From Prevotella sp. tc2-28 (GTDB lineage: Bacteria > Bacteroidota > Bacteroidia > Bacteroidales > Bacteroidaceae), in the NCBI RefSeq assembly GCF_900107705.1, contig NZ_FNRE01000002.1:1-64000 (forward strand): DNA of 64,000 bases, read 5' to 3'. A program made the translations under genes and the position numbers. A model generated the notes under the pieces. The model did no database searches. It saw only the letters and a list, made by a program, of their open reading frames with translations, and was not told where the DNA came from. This document shows positions 42,576 to 50,428 of this stretch, piece by piece. Position 1 is the stretch's first letter; the number at the start of each line of letters is the position of its first letter.

Positions 42576-42884
42576 ATGGAAACAAAAATCTTGAAAGTGG
42601 TACGCCAGGGCGAGGCCTTCAGCGTACAGTCGGCTAAGGCCGAAACAGGTACTATTCAGAAGTGCAACATCGTGTTGCGCGAACTGGGTGGTCGCTCGAC
42701 CGAAGGACGCTTGCAAGGCAAGACGTTCGAAAACGAGTATGTGTGCGCCATGCTGGGCAATCTGGCGGCGTGCAGGTTCTACGAAGGTGATGTGGTAGTA
42801 GCCACGCTTCGTTTCTCTACACACGAATATCAGGGGCAGACGTTCCAAGAGATTCTGGCAACTGATATCGTGAAACTGAAATAA
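42576..42884 (+). CDS. Small protein with probable OB fold
   Basis: The 102-residue protein is beta-rich, without signal peptide. CNIVLREL in the middle and the closing part VVVATLRFSTHEYQGQTFQE resemble DUF3127-like OB-fold proteins. By context (primase module) a single-strand DNA-binding or replication accessory role is possible, but not shown. A repeat element follows one base after its stop. Confidence 0.6.
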   Translation: METKILKVVRQGEAFSVQSAKAETGTIQKCNIVLRELGGRSTEGRLQGKTFENEYVCAMLGNLAACRFYEGDVVVATLRFSTHEYQGQTFQEILATDIVKLK

Positions 42885-42958
42885 AGACCCCTCTAACTCC
42901 CCTTTAGGGGAGAATATTATCTCCCCTCGCTACAAGAGAGGGGCAGGGGGGAGAGTCT
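42885..42958. repeat. CTCCCC/GGGGAG repeat element, intergenic copy
   Basis: Begins AGACCCC and ends GAGTCT. It contains CTCCCC-TTTA-GGGGAG and CCCCTC...GAGGGG hairpins. Related copies lie in coding sequence at 44397-44500, 46133-46169 and 46259-46294. Confidence 0.75.
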
Positions 42959-43036
42959 ATTAACCCTGAGTTGAAGTGAGGGAATCAATTGAGCACCGTG
43001 AGGTGTAGGGCCCTTTCTTAAACTTCTCTCGCTAAA

Positions 43037-43112
43037 AATTCAACTTTTTCGATAAGCCAAATGACCAAAGCCAAACTCGTTTGAGCTTTGGCATGGCGAG
43101 AAAAAGTGAATT
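43037..43112. repeat. Long 76-base hairpin upstream of the BRO-family gene
   Basis: Paired blocks from outside in: AATTCA/TGAATT, CTTTTTC/GAAAAAG, GCCA/TGGC, CCAAAGC/GCTTTGG and CAAAC/GTTTG around a TC centre, with only small bulges. It ends 21 bases before the start codon at 43134, so it may control translation or transcription, or be a mobile palindrome. Confidence 0.75.
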
Positions 43113-43133
43113 AAATAATTCAACTCAAACAAA

Positions 43134-43838
43134 ATGAAAGCAAATATTCAGATTTTTACAAGTGATATTTTCGGTGAGATTCGTACTTGCCAAGTTAATA
43201 ACCAAATCATGTTCGTAGGCAAAGACGTGGCTACGGCACTGGGGTACAGCAAACCAGAAAACGCTATTGCCACGCATGTTGATACCGACGACAAAACCAC
43301 TACCCTGATTCAGGGGACTGGTTCGAACTATAAGTCGAAGGTTGTCATCATCAACGAGAGCGGTCTGTATGCACTCATCCTCTCTTCTAAACTGCCACAG
43401 GCGAAGGCCTTCAAGCGTTGGGTGACCAGCGAGGTGCTGCCACAGATCCGAAAGACGGGCGGTTACATTCCAACTAAGGATGCCAATGGCCGACAGCTCT
43501 CCAATGAAGAGATTATCAACCGTGCCGACGCCATTGTTTGTCGCACGCTTTGTATGCTGAACGCCGATGCCGAGGACACGCTGACGGCGACCCAGGTGGC
43601 CAAGACGTTCAACATGTCGGTCTATGACTTCAACTGCGTGGTGCGCGACATGGGCATCCAGTATCGTCGAGGGGGTCATTGGAACATCTGCGATGATCTG
43701 GCCGACCGCGACTTCGTACGCATGAGGACACACGTCAGTTATTCGCTGAAGGGTGTCAAGAAGGTGAAGGTGTATATGACGTGGACGCTCGATGGCCTGC
43801 GTTATTTGAATTCTAAACTCGGTTATCCCAACTTCTAA
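43134..43838 (+). CDS. BRO-N / KilA-C phage antirepressor-type protein
   Basis: The 234-residue protein has a BRO-N domain (about 1-110: VNNQIMFVGKDVATALGYSK, INESGLYALILSSKLPQAK, and FKRWVTSEVLPQIRKTGGY). The C-terminal half is KilA-C/Ant-like (TATQVAKTFNMSVYDFNCVV, with the following RDMGIQYRRGGHWN). Such proteins bind DNA and act as antirepressors in phages and related elements. The start codon of the primase gene follows 4 bases downstream. Confidence 0.92.
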   Translation: MKANIQIFTSDIFGEIRTCQVNNQIMFVGKDVATALGYSKPENAIATHVDTDDKTTTLIQGTGSNYKSKVVIINESGLYALILSSKLPQAKAFKRWVTSEVLPQIRKTGGYIPTKDANGRQLSNEEIINRADAIVCRTLCMLNADAEDTLTATQVAKTFNMSVYDFNCVVRDMGIQYRRGGHWNICDDLADRDFVRMRTHVSYSLKGVKKVKVYMTWTLDGLRYLNSKLGYPNF

Positions 43839-43842
43839 GACT

Positions 43843-46176
43843 ATGAGTGTACACATGATTTATTACAATGACGGGGTGAAAATGATGCGCCCCGTTCTAA
43901 CGAGAGAGGAATATATGAAGTTGCGCAACGGCGGTTTCCAGCAAGACAACGTGGCGAGAATCCGACAGGGCGACGAGGCGGTGAAGAGCAGTCTGGTGCA
44001 GATGAACTACAGCTGTCTGCCCAACGACGACGGCACGCTGAAAGGTGCCAAGCGCATGAGTACGACGGTGGGCATGGATGTGGACTGGACCCCTTCCCCG
44101 CTTCCCCATGAAGGGGAAGAGCAGATAGCTGCCAGGAAGGAGGAATGGCTGAAGAAGGTTCCCGAAATGGTGCTGTCGAAGAAGGATGCGCTGGGACTGC
44201 TGATGCTGGAACGCTCGGCGTCGAAGGGTTTCCACCTGGTATTTCGTCGCCGCGAGGAGCTGTCGCAGGAGGACAATCTGCGTTGGGCAAGCGATCTGCT
44301 GGGCGTGGAGTACGACAAGGGTGCCAAGGACATTACCCGCGTGTTCTTCACCACGACGGAGGCGGAGCTGATTTATTTGGATGATGAGATATTCAGACAG
44401 ACCCCCTCCCAACTCCCCCTGCAGGGGGAGAGCAGTCACTCTCAGGAACTGCAGCATACTACTCCCCTCACTCACAGGGAGGGGACGGGGGAGGGTCTGT
44501 CCTACAACGGCATTCCCTATGCGGACATTATCGCGAAGTATTGGGAGCTGTTCAACGATGGTAAGGAGCCAGTGGAGGGTGACCGTAATGCGCTGACGTT
44601 TGAGTTGGCGGTGACTATCCGTAGCATCTGCGGCTATTCGCTGGAGAAGATGATGCAGGTTGTTCCCAACTATTGGGCGAAAAAGTGCACAGAAGGGTCG
44701 GTTCCGCTGTGCACTCCAGAGGAAGAGGCTGAGTGGCGCAAGACTATTGAGAATGCGCTGAAAGAGCCTCGCAAGGGTATGCCCTACAGATTGAAGCAGG
44801 TGCTGCAGGCGTTGAAGTCACAACAAGCAGTCAAGGCTTGTGGCGGTACGCTGACCACTCCACCGGCGATGCCCAAGAAGTTGCCGCCGCTGATTAGGCT
44901 GTTGACGAAGAACGTGCCCTGGTTCTACAAGCCCGCTGTGGCCAATGCGGTGTTCCCGGCACTGGGTGCTCACCTGCACGGCGTGAAGTTCCGCTATTGG
45001 GACAACGTGGAGCACGAGGCCACGTTCATGAACATCCTGATAGGCCGGCAGAGTATCGGTAAGGGTACCATCAAGAAGCCTATCGAGTACATCATGGAGG
45101 ACATCAAGCAGCGCGACCAGCCCAACCGTCAACGTGAGGCGGAATGGAAGCAGAAGAACCCGGGAGCGAAGCAGAAGAAAGACCCCAGACCAACCGATAT
45201 TTGTATTCAGATGTTGATTGACAACCTGACAGATGCCGTCTTTAACCAGCGCATTGTAGATGCCAACAACAACGGTCAGCGATTTATCTATACCATCGTG
45301 GACGAGATTGAGGGTTTGAAGAAGGTGACGTCGAAAGGGACGGTGGATGAGGTTGGTCTGCTGATTCGTAAGGCTTTTGACAACAGTGATGCCGGTCAGG
45401 AGCGCGTAGGTGCCGACAGCGTATCGGGTATAGCCCCCTTAAGGTGGAACTTTAACGCATCAACGACCCCTCCCAACGCCAAGAAATTTTTCTTCAAGAT
45501 GGTGAACGACGGAACTGTGAGCCGACTGGACATCTCGACGATTATCAAGGCCGATGACGACGATGACACCGCACCCATTCAGGGCATCTACGACCACACC
45601 TTTGCGCAGGAACTCAAGCCCTACATCGACCGCTTAGAGGCTGCCAACGGACTGATTGAGTGCCCGCAGTCGAAGAAGCTGTCGCTCGAGATGAAGCAGG
45701 AGAACAAGGATGCCGCAAAGCTCTATGAGAGCGAGGCCTACAGGGTTTTCTCCTATCGCGCCAACGTCATCGCCTGGCTGAAGGGAATGGTGCTCTATGT
45801 GGCTCACGGCTACAAATGGTCGAAGGAAATTGCAGATTTTGTCCGCTGGACTCAGCAATATAATCTCTGGTGTAAGATGTTGTACTTCGGTCAACAGCTT
45901 GAAAAAGAGCTTCGTGAAGAGGTGGAGATTCAACGTCAGTCAGGGCCACAGAACCTGCTGGAACTTCTGCCCGATGAATTCACCAAAGACCAGTACCGCC
46001 AGATGCGCCAGCAGCAGGGCAAGAGTGGTAGCGGTGACGGCACGTTGCGCAGTTGGCAGAGTCGCGGATATATTGTCTTTGACGAGGTGAGCGGCAGGTA
46101 CTGCAAGACTGAGGAGTATAAGCGGAAGTTTCAGACTCTCCCCCGCCCCCTCTCTTGTAGCGAGGGGAGTATATAG
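43843..46176 (+). CDS. VirE-N/primase-like and helicase-like replication protein
   Basis: The 777-residue protein has an N-terminal BT4734/VirE-N domain (about 10-180: MDVDW, SKGFHLVFRR, DITRVFF) related to primases. A central linker is followed by an ATPase/helicase-like DUF3987 part (about 330-700) with a P-loop-like GRQSIGKGT and acidic IVDEIEGLKK. At least three repeat-derived inserts occur in frame: TPSPLPHEGEE, a run of about 35 residues at 185-220, and CTEGSVPLCT. The C-terminal PRPLSCSEGSI and its stop lie in a repeat copy. It is the core gene of the mobile-type module. Confidence 0.85.
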   Translation: MSVHMIYYNDGVKMMRPVLTREEYMKLRNGGFQQDNVARIRQGDEAVKSSLVQMNYSCLPNDDGTLKGAKRMSTTVGMDVDWTPSPLPHEGEEQIAARKEEWLKKVPEMVLSKKDALGLLMLERSASKGFHLVFRRREELSQEDNLRWASDLLGVEYDKGAKDITRVFFTTTEAELIYLDDEIFRQTPSQLPLQGESSHSQELQHTTPLTHREGTGEGLSYNGIPYADIIAKYWELFNDGKEPVEGDRNALTFELAVTIRSICGYSLEKMMQVVPNYWAKKCTEGSVPLCTPEEEAEWRKTIENALKEPRKGMPYRLKQVLQALKSQQAVKACGGTLTTPPAMPKKLPPLIRLLTKNVPWFYKPAVANAVFPALGAHLHGVKFRYWDNVEHEATFMNILIGRQSIGKGTIKKPIEYIMEDIKQRDQPNRQREAEWKQKNPGAKQKKDPRPTDICIQMLIDNLTDAVFNQRIVDANNNGQRFIYTIVDEIEGLKKVTSKGTVDEVGLLIRKAFDNSDAGQERVGADSVSGIAPLRWNFNASTTPPNAKKFFFKMVNDGTVSRLDISTIIKADDDDDTAPIQGIYDHTFAQELKPYIDRLEAANGLIECPQSKKLSLEMKQENKDAAKLYESEAYRVFSYRANVIAWLKGMVLYVAHGYKWSKEIADFVRWTQQYNLWCKMLYFGQQLEKELREEVEIQRQSGPQNLLELLPDEFTKDQYRQMRQQQGKSGSGDGTLRSWQSRGYIVFDEVSGRYCKTEEYKRKFQTLPRPLSCSEGSI
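44101..44119. repeat. In-frame CTTCCCC/GGGGAAG palindrome in the primase-like gene
   Basis: CTTCCCC (44101-44107) and GGGGAAG (44113-44119) are exact complements and encode the LPHEGE insert right after the conserved MDVDW. Confidence 0.7.
44397..44500. repeat. In-frame 104-base repeat element in the primase-like gene
   Basis: ACAGACCC at the left end pairs with GGGTCTGT at the right. Inside are a perfect 18-base palindrome (CTCCCCCTG/CAGGGGGAG) and a CCCCTC/GAGGGG hairpin. The build is that of the intergenic copy at 42885-42958. It encodes a Gln/Ser/Thr/Pro-rich insert without breaking the frame. Confidence 0.75.
44685..44714. repeat. 30-base palindromic element, in-frame copy in the primase-like gene
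   Basis: GTGCAC at both ends; it differs at two positions from the reverse complement of 41086-41115. It encodes CTEGSVPLC inside the linker region. Confidence 0.8.
46133..46169. repeat. Repeat copy at the 3' end of the primase-like gene
   Basis: Nearly identical to the reverse complement of the right half of 42885-42958, including TCTCTTGTAGCGAGGGGAG. It supplies the last residues of the protein; the TAG stop follows at 46174. Confidence 0.75.
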
Positions 46177-46215
46177 TCTTATAATTATTAATCTACCTTA
46201 AGCGTACATCATAAT

Positions 46216-46650
46216 ATGAAACAGATACAATCAAGCCCTCAATTAAAAAAACTATCAGCTCCCTCTCTAACAGAGAGGGCGGGGGGAGAGTCCGTTCAGA
46301 ACAATCAAGAATGTTTCGTGCAGCTCTGGCGTAAGCTGGAGCGCACGAGGTGCCTCCTCGGAGGTCAGTATAAGCGGTTCTGTATCCGCAATGTGTTGAA
46401 GTCGTGGTTCGGCTATGAAGCCACCGACGATTTCATCTGGGAGGTGTGCCACCTCAGTGAGCAGGAAGGATGGAACGAACTGCCCCTACCCTCGCTCTAT
46501 CCGCTCAGGCACCGTGAGCTGCTACGCGCCATCGTAGCCGTACGTGCCGGCATCAGTTTTTGGAAAATCAATCTGAAGGCCCTCGACGCGGCCTACAGCA
46601 TCGCATTTCCTAATAGTACACCAATTAACGTAAACAAAAAGAAGAAATGA
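46216..46650 (+). CDS. Uncharacterised 144-residue protein of the replication-like module
   Basis: No signal peptide. Basic, Trp- and Leu-rich, ending in a Lys run (VNKKKK). The N-terminal SAPSLTERAGGES is encoded by another copy of the repeat element (46259-46294), so the conserved part probably begins near residue 30 (NNQECFVQLWRKL). Its stop overlaps the M15 peptidase start by 4 bases. I do not recognise the family. Confidence 0.65.
   Translation: MKQIQSSPQLKKLSAPSLTERAGGESVQNNQECFVQLWRKLERTRCLLGGQYKRFCIRNVLKSWFGYEATDDFIWEVCHLSEQEGWNELPLPSLYPLRHRELLRAIVAVRAGISFWKINLKALDAAYSIAFPNSTPINVNKKKK
46259..46294. repeat. Repeat copy in the N-terminal codons of the 144-aa protein gene
   Basis: CCCTCTCT-AAC-AGAGAGGG followed by CGGGGGGAGAGTC, matching the right half of the element at 42885-42958. 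In frame. Confidence 0.7.
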
Positions 46651-47093
46651 ATAAACAAACTAACCTCAGCGAGCACATGACGCTCGCTGAGTTAACCAAG
46701 ACAAAACAGCATATAGCAAACGTGCCGAATGAGGCACAAGTAGAGAACTTAAAGCGGGTGTGCCGTTGGCTGGAACGTCTGCGGAAGCGATGGAACGACA
46801 AGTACGGCGATGGTGACGACCCGATTATCATCAACTCGGGTTTCCGGTCGGCAGCGGTGAACAAGGCGGTAGGCGGTGTGCCTACGTCGAACCACCTGAC
46901 GGGGTGCGCCGTGGACATCCGTTGCATCGGGATGGAACAGGCATTGCGCTATGCGGCTATCTTGCTGGACATCAGCGACCAAAGCCGCGAAGACTTCGAC
47001 GAGCTGCTGATAGAGCAGAAGCGTAGCGTCGTCTGGATTCATTTTGCGGTGCGCCCACAGGACAACCGGAGAAAAACTAATTTCAAGCGGTAG
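46647..47093 (+). CDS. M15-family D-Ala-D-Ala carboxypeptidase / endolysin-like
   Basis: The 148-residue protein has the M15 zinc motifs: SGFRSAAVNKAVGG, SNHLTGCAVDIR (His83 and Asp90) and WIHFAV (third ligand His). There is no signal peptide, as in phage-type endolysins. It likely cleaves peptidoglycan peptides. It is the last gene of the module and is followed by a terminator. Confidence 0.9.
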   Translation: MNKQTNLSEHMTLAELTKTKQHIANVPNEAQVENLKRVCRWLERLRKRWNDKYGDGDDPIIINSGFRSAAVNKAVGGVPTSNHLTGCAVDIRCIGMEQALRYAAILLDISDQSREDFDELLIEQKRSVVWIHFAVRPQDNRRKTNFKR

Positions 47094-47101
47094 GAAAAGA
47101 A

Positions 47102-47137
47102 AATGAGATTACAAAATTTGGTAGTCTCATTTTTTTA
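47102..47137 (+). terminator. Terminator of the replication-like module
   Basis: AATGAGA and TAC pair with GTA and TCTCATT across a loop, followed by a T run. Its loop contains the TTTG of the engB promoter, so terminator and promoter overlap. Confidence 0.65.
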
Positions 47138-47148
47138 GCTTATTTTTG
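47117..47148 (+). promoter_or_regulatory. Promoter of the engB operon
   Basis: TTTG (47117-47120), exactly 20 bases, TATTTTTG (47141-47148). The engB start follows 44 bases later. Confidence 0.72.
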
Positions 47149-47192
47149 CATCACAAAATAAAAAAGTACAGTAATTTCACAACAAGATAGAG

Positions 47193-47795
47193 ATGGACAT
47201 CAAACAAGCAGAGTTCTCACTTTCAGCACCCATGGTGTCAATGTGTCCCAAGGACACAAAGCCAGAGTATGCCTTCATCGGACGGTCGAATGTGGGGAAG
47301 TCGAGTCTGATTAACATGCTGACGAACAACCGCAAGCTCGCCAAGACGAGTGCCACACCGGGTAAGACGCTGCTCATCAACCACTTTATTATTAATAAGG
47401 AGTGGTATCTGGTGGACCTGCCCGGCTACGGCTATGCCAAGCGGTCGAAGAAGGAGGTGGACAAGCTGGATCAGATGATTCGCGGCTACATCCTGCAACG
47501 CGAGCAACTAGTCAACGTGTTCGTGCTGGTTGACATCCGGCTGGAACCGCAGAAGATAGACCTCGAGTTCATCGAATGGCTCGGTGTGTCGTCGGTGCCC
47601 TTCGCCATCGTCTTCACCAAAGCCGACAAGCTGACACCCAACAAGTGTCGCCAGGCGATGGAGGCATATAAGAAGAAACTGTCGGAGACGTGGGAGGAAA
47701 TGCCCCCGATGTTCCTGACCTCTGCAGAGAAGAAAGAGGGTAGGGACGATGTGCTGGGATATATTGAGGAAATCAATGAAGGATTGAAGAGTTAA
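47193..47795 (+). CDS. engB: Ribosome-biogenesis GTPase YsxC/EngB
   Basis: A GTPase needed for assembly of the large ribosomal subunit. The 200-residue protein has G1 GRSNVGKSS (30-38), the G2 threonine in ATPGKT, G3 DLPGYGYAK (75-83), G4 TKAD and the G5-like TSAEKKEG. It heads an operon of at least seven genes running to 54456. Confidence 0.96.
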   Translation: MDIKQAEFSLSAPMVSMCPKDTKPEYAFIGRSNVGKSSLINMLTNNRKLAKTSATPGKTLLINHFIINKEWYLVDLPGYGYAKRSKKEVDKLDQMIRGYILQREQLVNVFVLVDIRLEPQKIDLEFIEWLGVSSVPFAIVFTKADKLTPNKCRQAMEAYKKKLSETWEEMPPMFLTSAEKKEGRDDVLGYIEEINEGLKS

Positions 47796-47811
47796 AACAT
47801 CAAGGATTGAA

Positions 47812-48879
47812 ATGAAAAGAAATACTTTGTGGATGCAGACCGTGGTGCTGATATGCCTGATGGTCATGACAATGAGTTGTGATGAAGGCGATAGTGGAAA
47901 GTCTCAGAAAGACTATTTCCCGTCGTGGAACAATTGTGAGGCGCTGACGGCACTGAAAAGTTACGTGGAGGACGTGACCAACGAGCAGTCGGCCAACTAT
48001 ATCAAGGTGGAGGACCGTATTGCCACGTTCGACATGGACGGCACCTTCGTTGCCGAGCTCTATCCTACCTATTTCGAATACAACATGCTGGAATACCGCG
48101 TGCTGGACGACAAGAGCTACAGCGACAAGGCCCCTGAGGATGTGCGCGAGGCAGCACAGAGCATCCGCGACTTCGTGCGCACCGGCAAACCATTGCCAGC
48201 CAACTTCGACATGATACATGCCCATGCAGCCGCCAAGGCTTATTCCGGCATGACGCTCGCCCAGTTTGACGCCTATGTGAAGGCCTATGGAGCGCTGCCC
48301 GCCAACGGATTTACCGGCATGACCTACGGCCAGGGATTCTACAAACCCATGCTCGAAGTGTTTGCCTATCTGGCAGACCATCACTTTACCTGCTATGTGG
48401 TCTCAGGTAGCGACCGCTTTATCTGTCGTTCGCTCGTAGAGAGCATCGGAATATCGCCCAGCAGAGTCATCGGCATGGATGTGAAGCTGAAGTCCAACAA
48501 ACAAGGCGAGGAACCCGGTGTGACCTATACGATGGGTAAGGAAGAATACTTGGTGAGAACCGACGAACTGATTATCAAGAACCTGAAGACCAACAAGGTG
48601 CTGCAGATATCGCAGGAGATTGGTAAGGTGCCCGTCCTGTCATTCGGCAACAGCAGCGGCGACTGCGCTATGCATAACTACTGCATGGGTAACGCGAAGT
48701 ACCGCACCGCCACGTTCATGCTGGTGGCCGACGATGCCGACCGCGATCATGCCGACCTGGCTGAAGGAGCCCGTCGCGAGGCCAAATGGCGCGAAGCAGG
48801 CTACCACATCATCTCCATGAAGAACGATTTCAAGACTATCTATGGACCTGGTGTACAGAAAGTAGATTTCCATTTTTAA
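47812..48879 (+). CDS. Exported HAD-family phosphatase (phosphoserine-phosphatase-like), probable lipoprotein
   Basis: The 355-residue protein has a signal sequence ending in MTMSC, a poor but plausible lipobox. The HAD motifs are FDMDGTF with the nucleophile Asp, VVSGSDR, and SFGNSSGDCAM, with a large helical cap between. The layout fits a periplasmic phosphatase acting on a small phosphorylated compound. It lies 16 bases after engB. Confidence 0.85.
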   Translation: MKRNTLWMQTVVLICLMVMTMSCDEGDSGKSQKDYFPSWNNCEALTALKSYVEDVTNEQSANYIKVEDRIATFDMDGTFVAELYPTYFEYNMLEYRVLDDKSYSDKAPEDVREAAQSIRDFVRTGKPLPANFDMIHAHAAAKAYSGMTLAQFDAYVKAYGALPANGFTGMTYGQGFYKPMLEVFAYLADHHFTCYVVSGSDRFICRSLVESIGISPSRVIGMDVKLKSNKQGEEPGVTYTMGKEEYLVRTDELIIKNLKTNKVLQISQEIGKVPVLSFGNSSGDCAMHNYCMGNAKYRTATFMLVADDADRDHADLAEGARREAKWREAGYHIISMKNDFKTIYGPGVQKVDFHF

Positions 48880-48895
48880 AGACTAAAAAGATTTT

Positions 48896-48900
48896 GGAGG
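48896..48900 (+). promoter_or_regulatory. Shine-Dalgarno site of the DASS transporter gene
   Basis: GGAGG lies 7 bases before the ATG at 48908 and supports that start. Confidence 0.65.
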
Positions 48901-48907
48901 AAAAGCG

Positions 48908-50428
48908 ATGAAAGAAGAAGGTGGATTTGAACATATGCGACGCGTCGTAGGTGCCGTGATGGGTCCTTTGTGTGCCCTGTTGATTTGGTTGATGCCCATT
49001 GGTGAACTGTCGGGGAATGCCCACCACATGCTGGCTGTGATGTCGCTCGTAGCTATCTGGTGGATTACCGAACCTGTGCCCATCCCTGTGACATCGCTGC
49101 TGGGACCCACGTTATGTGTGGTGCTGGGCATTGCCCCCATCAAGGACGCCTTCTCGAACTTTGCCAACCCCTTGATATTCCTTTTCATGGGTGGTTTCCT
49201 GCTGGCGAAGGGTATGATGGTCAACGGACTGGACAAGCGCATCGCCTACGGCATTCTGTCGATGAAATGGGTGGGCAACTCGCCACGCCGCATCTTCCTC
49301 GCCATCGGACTGGCCTGTATCCTCTGTTCAGGATGGATTAGTAACACGGCAACAGCAGCCATGATGTTTCCCATTGCCCTAGGACTTTTGGAAGCCATCC
49401 GTGAGATGATGGCCCAGAACGGCAAGATCATCGACTTGAAAAACTACAAATATGCCACCGGTCTGATGCTGATGACAGCGTATGCCTGCAGCATAGGCGG
49501 TGTGATGACTCCCATCGGAACACCTCCCAACATCATCATGCTGGGATTCCTCAACGAGCTGGCTCCCCAAGCGCCAACGGTATCGTTCTTCCAGTGGATG
49601 ACATGGGGCACGGTGGCTATGATTATCTATTTCGTGATAGCCTATATAGTGCTGTGGCGCTTGTTCCCTGCCGACGTGAAACACATCGAGGGAGCCGAGA
49701 AATTCATCAGCGATTATGTGGCTTCATTAGGAAAATGGACACGTGCACAGAAGAACACGCTGATAGCTTTCGGAGTAGCTGTTTTCCTGTGGGTGGCTCC
49801 GAGTGTGCTGAGCGTTGTCTACGGTGCCCATTCAGAGGTGATGACCTTCTACGACAAACATTTCCCCGAGTCTATTGCCGCTATGGTGGGAGGTTTGTTG
49901 TTGTTCTTCCTGCCTGTCAATGTGAAGACGGGCCAGATGACGATGAAATGGAAAGAAGGTATGGAAGGCATCGAGTGGGGCACACTGCTGCTTTTTGGCG
50001 GCGGCCTGTCAATGGGTGCTATGATGTACACAACAGGACTGTCCGACTGGATAGGTAACGGACTGAAGGACGTGCTGGGCAACCAGCCTTCCGAGTGGGT
50101 TTTCGTGGGTGTGTTCTGCATCAGTGCCCTGATACTCTCCGAGTTCACGTCGCACACTGCTGCCGTCAATCTGATAGGCTCTATCGCCATCACGACGGCA
50201 GTCTCTGTCGGCATCAGTCCTATTCCTGTCGCTGTGGGAGTTGCCCTTGCCTCGTCGCTGGGATTCATGATGCCAGTATCAACACCGCCAAACGCCATCG
50301 TCTACGCATCAGGCTATGTGCCTATCACGAAGATGATCAAGACGGGATTAATCATCGACTTCTTCGGTATCCTGTTGGTAACCGTACCTGTAGTCATCCT
50401 GTTTGTTAAATTTGTCATGGGTCTATGA
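48908..50428 (+). CDS. DASS/SLC13-family sodium-coupled anion transporter
   Basis: The 506-residue inner-membrane protein has about 11-12 hydrophobic segments and two repeat halves. The first carries SNTATAAMMFP and GVMTPIGTPPNIIM, the second SEFTSHTAAVN and GFMMPVSTPPNAIVY. These are the two Ser-Asn-Thr-like substrate motifs of dicarboxylate transporters. The likely cargo is a dicarboxylate such as succinate, sulfate being less likely. The ABC-F gene start overlaps its stop by 4 bases. Confidence 0.92.
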   Translation: MKEEGGFEHMRRVVGAVMGPLCALLIWLMPIGELSGNAHHMLAVMSLVAIWWITEPVPIPVTSLLGPTLCVVLGIAPIKDAFSNFANPLIFLFMGGFLLAKGMMVNGLDKRIAYGILSMKWVGNSPRRIFLAIGLACILCSGWISNTATAAMMFPIALGLLEAIREMMAQNGKIIDLKNYKYATGLMLMTAYACSIGGVMTPIGTPPNIIMLGFLNELAPQAPTVSFFQWMTWGTVAMIIYFVIAYIVLWRLFPADVKHIEGAEKFISDYVASLGKWTRAQKNTLIAFGVAVFLWVAPSVLSVVYGAHSEVMTFYDKHFPESIAAMVGGLLLFFLPVNVKTGQMTMKWKEGMEGIEWGTLLLFGGGLSMGAMMYTTGLSDWIGNGLKDVLGNQPSEWVFVGVFCISALILSEFTSHTAAVNLIGSIAITTAVSVGISPIPVAVGVALASSLGFMMPVSTPPNAIVYASGYVPITKMIKTGLIIDFFGILLVTVPVVILFVKFVMGL

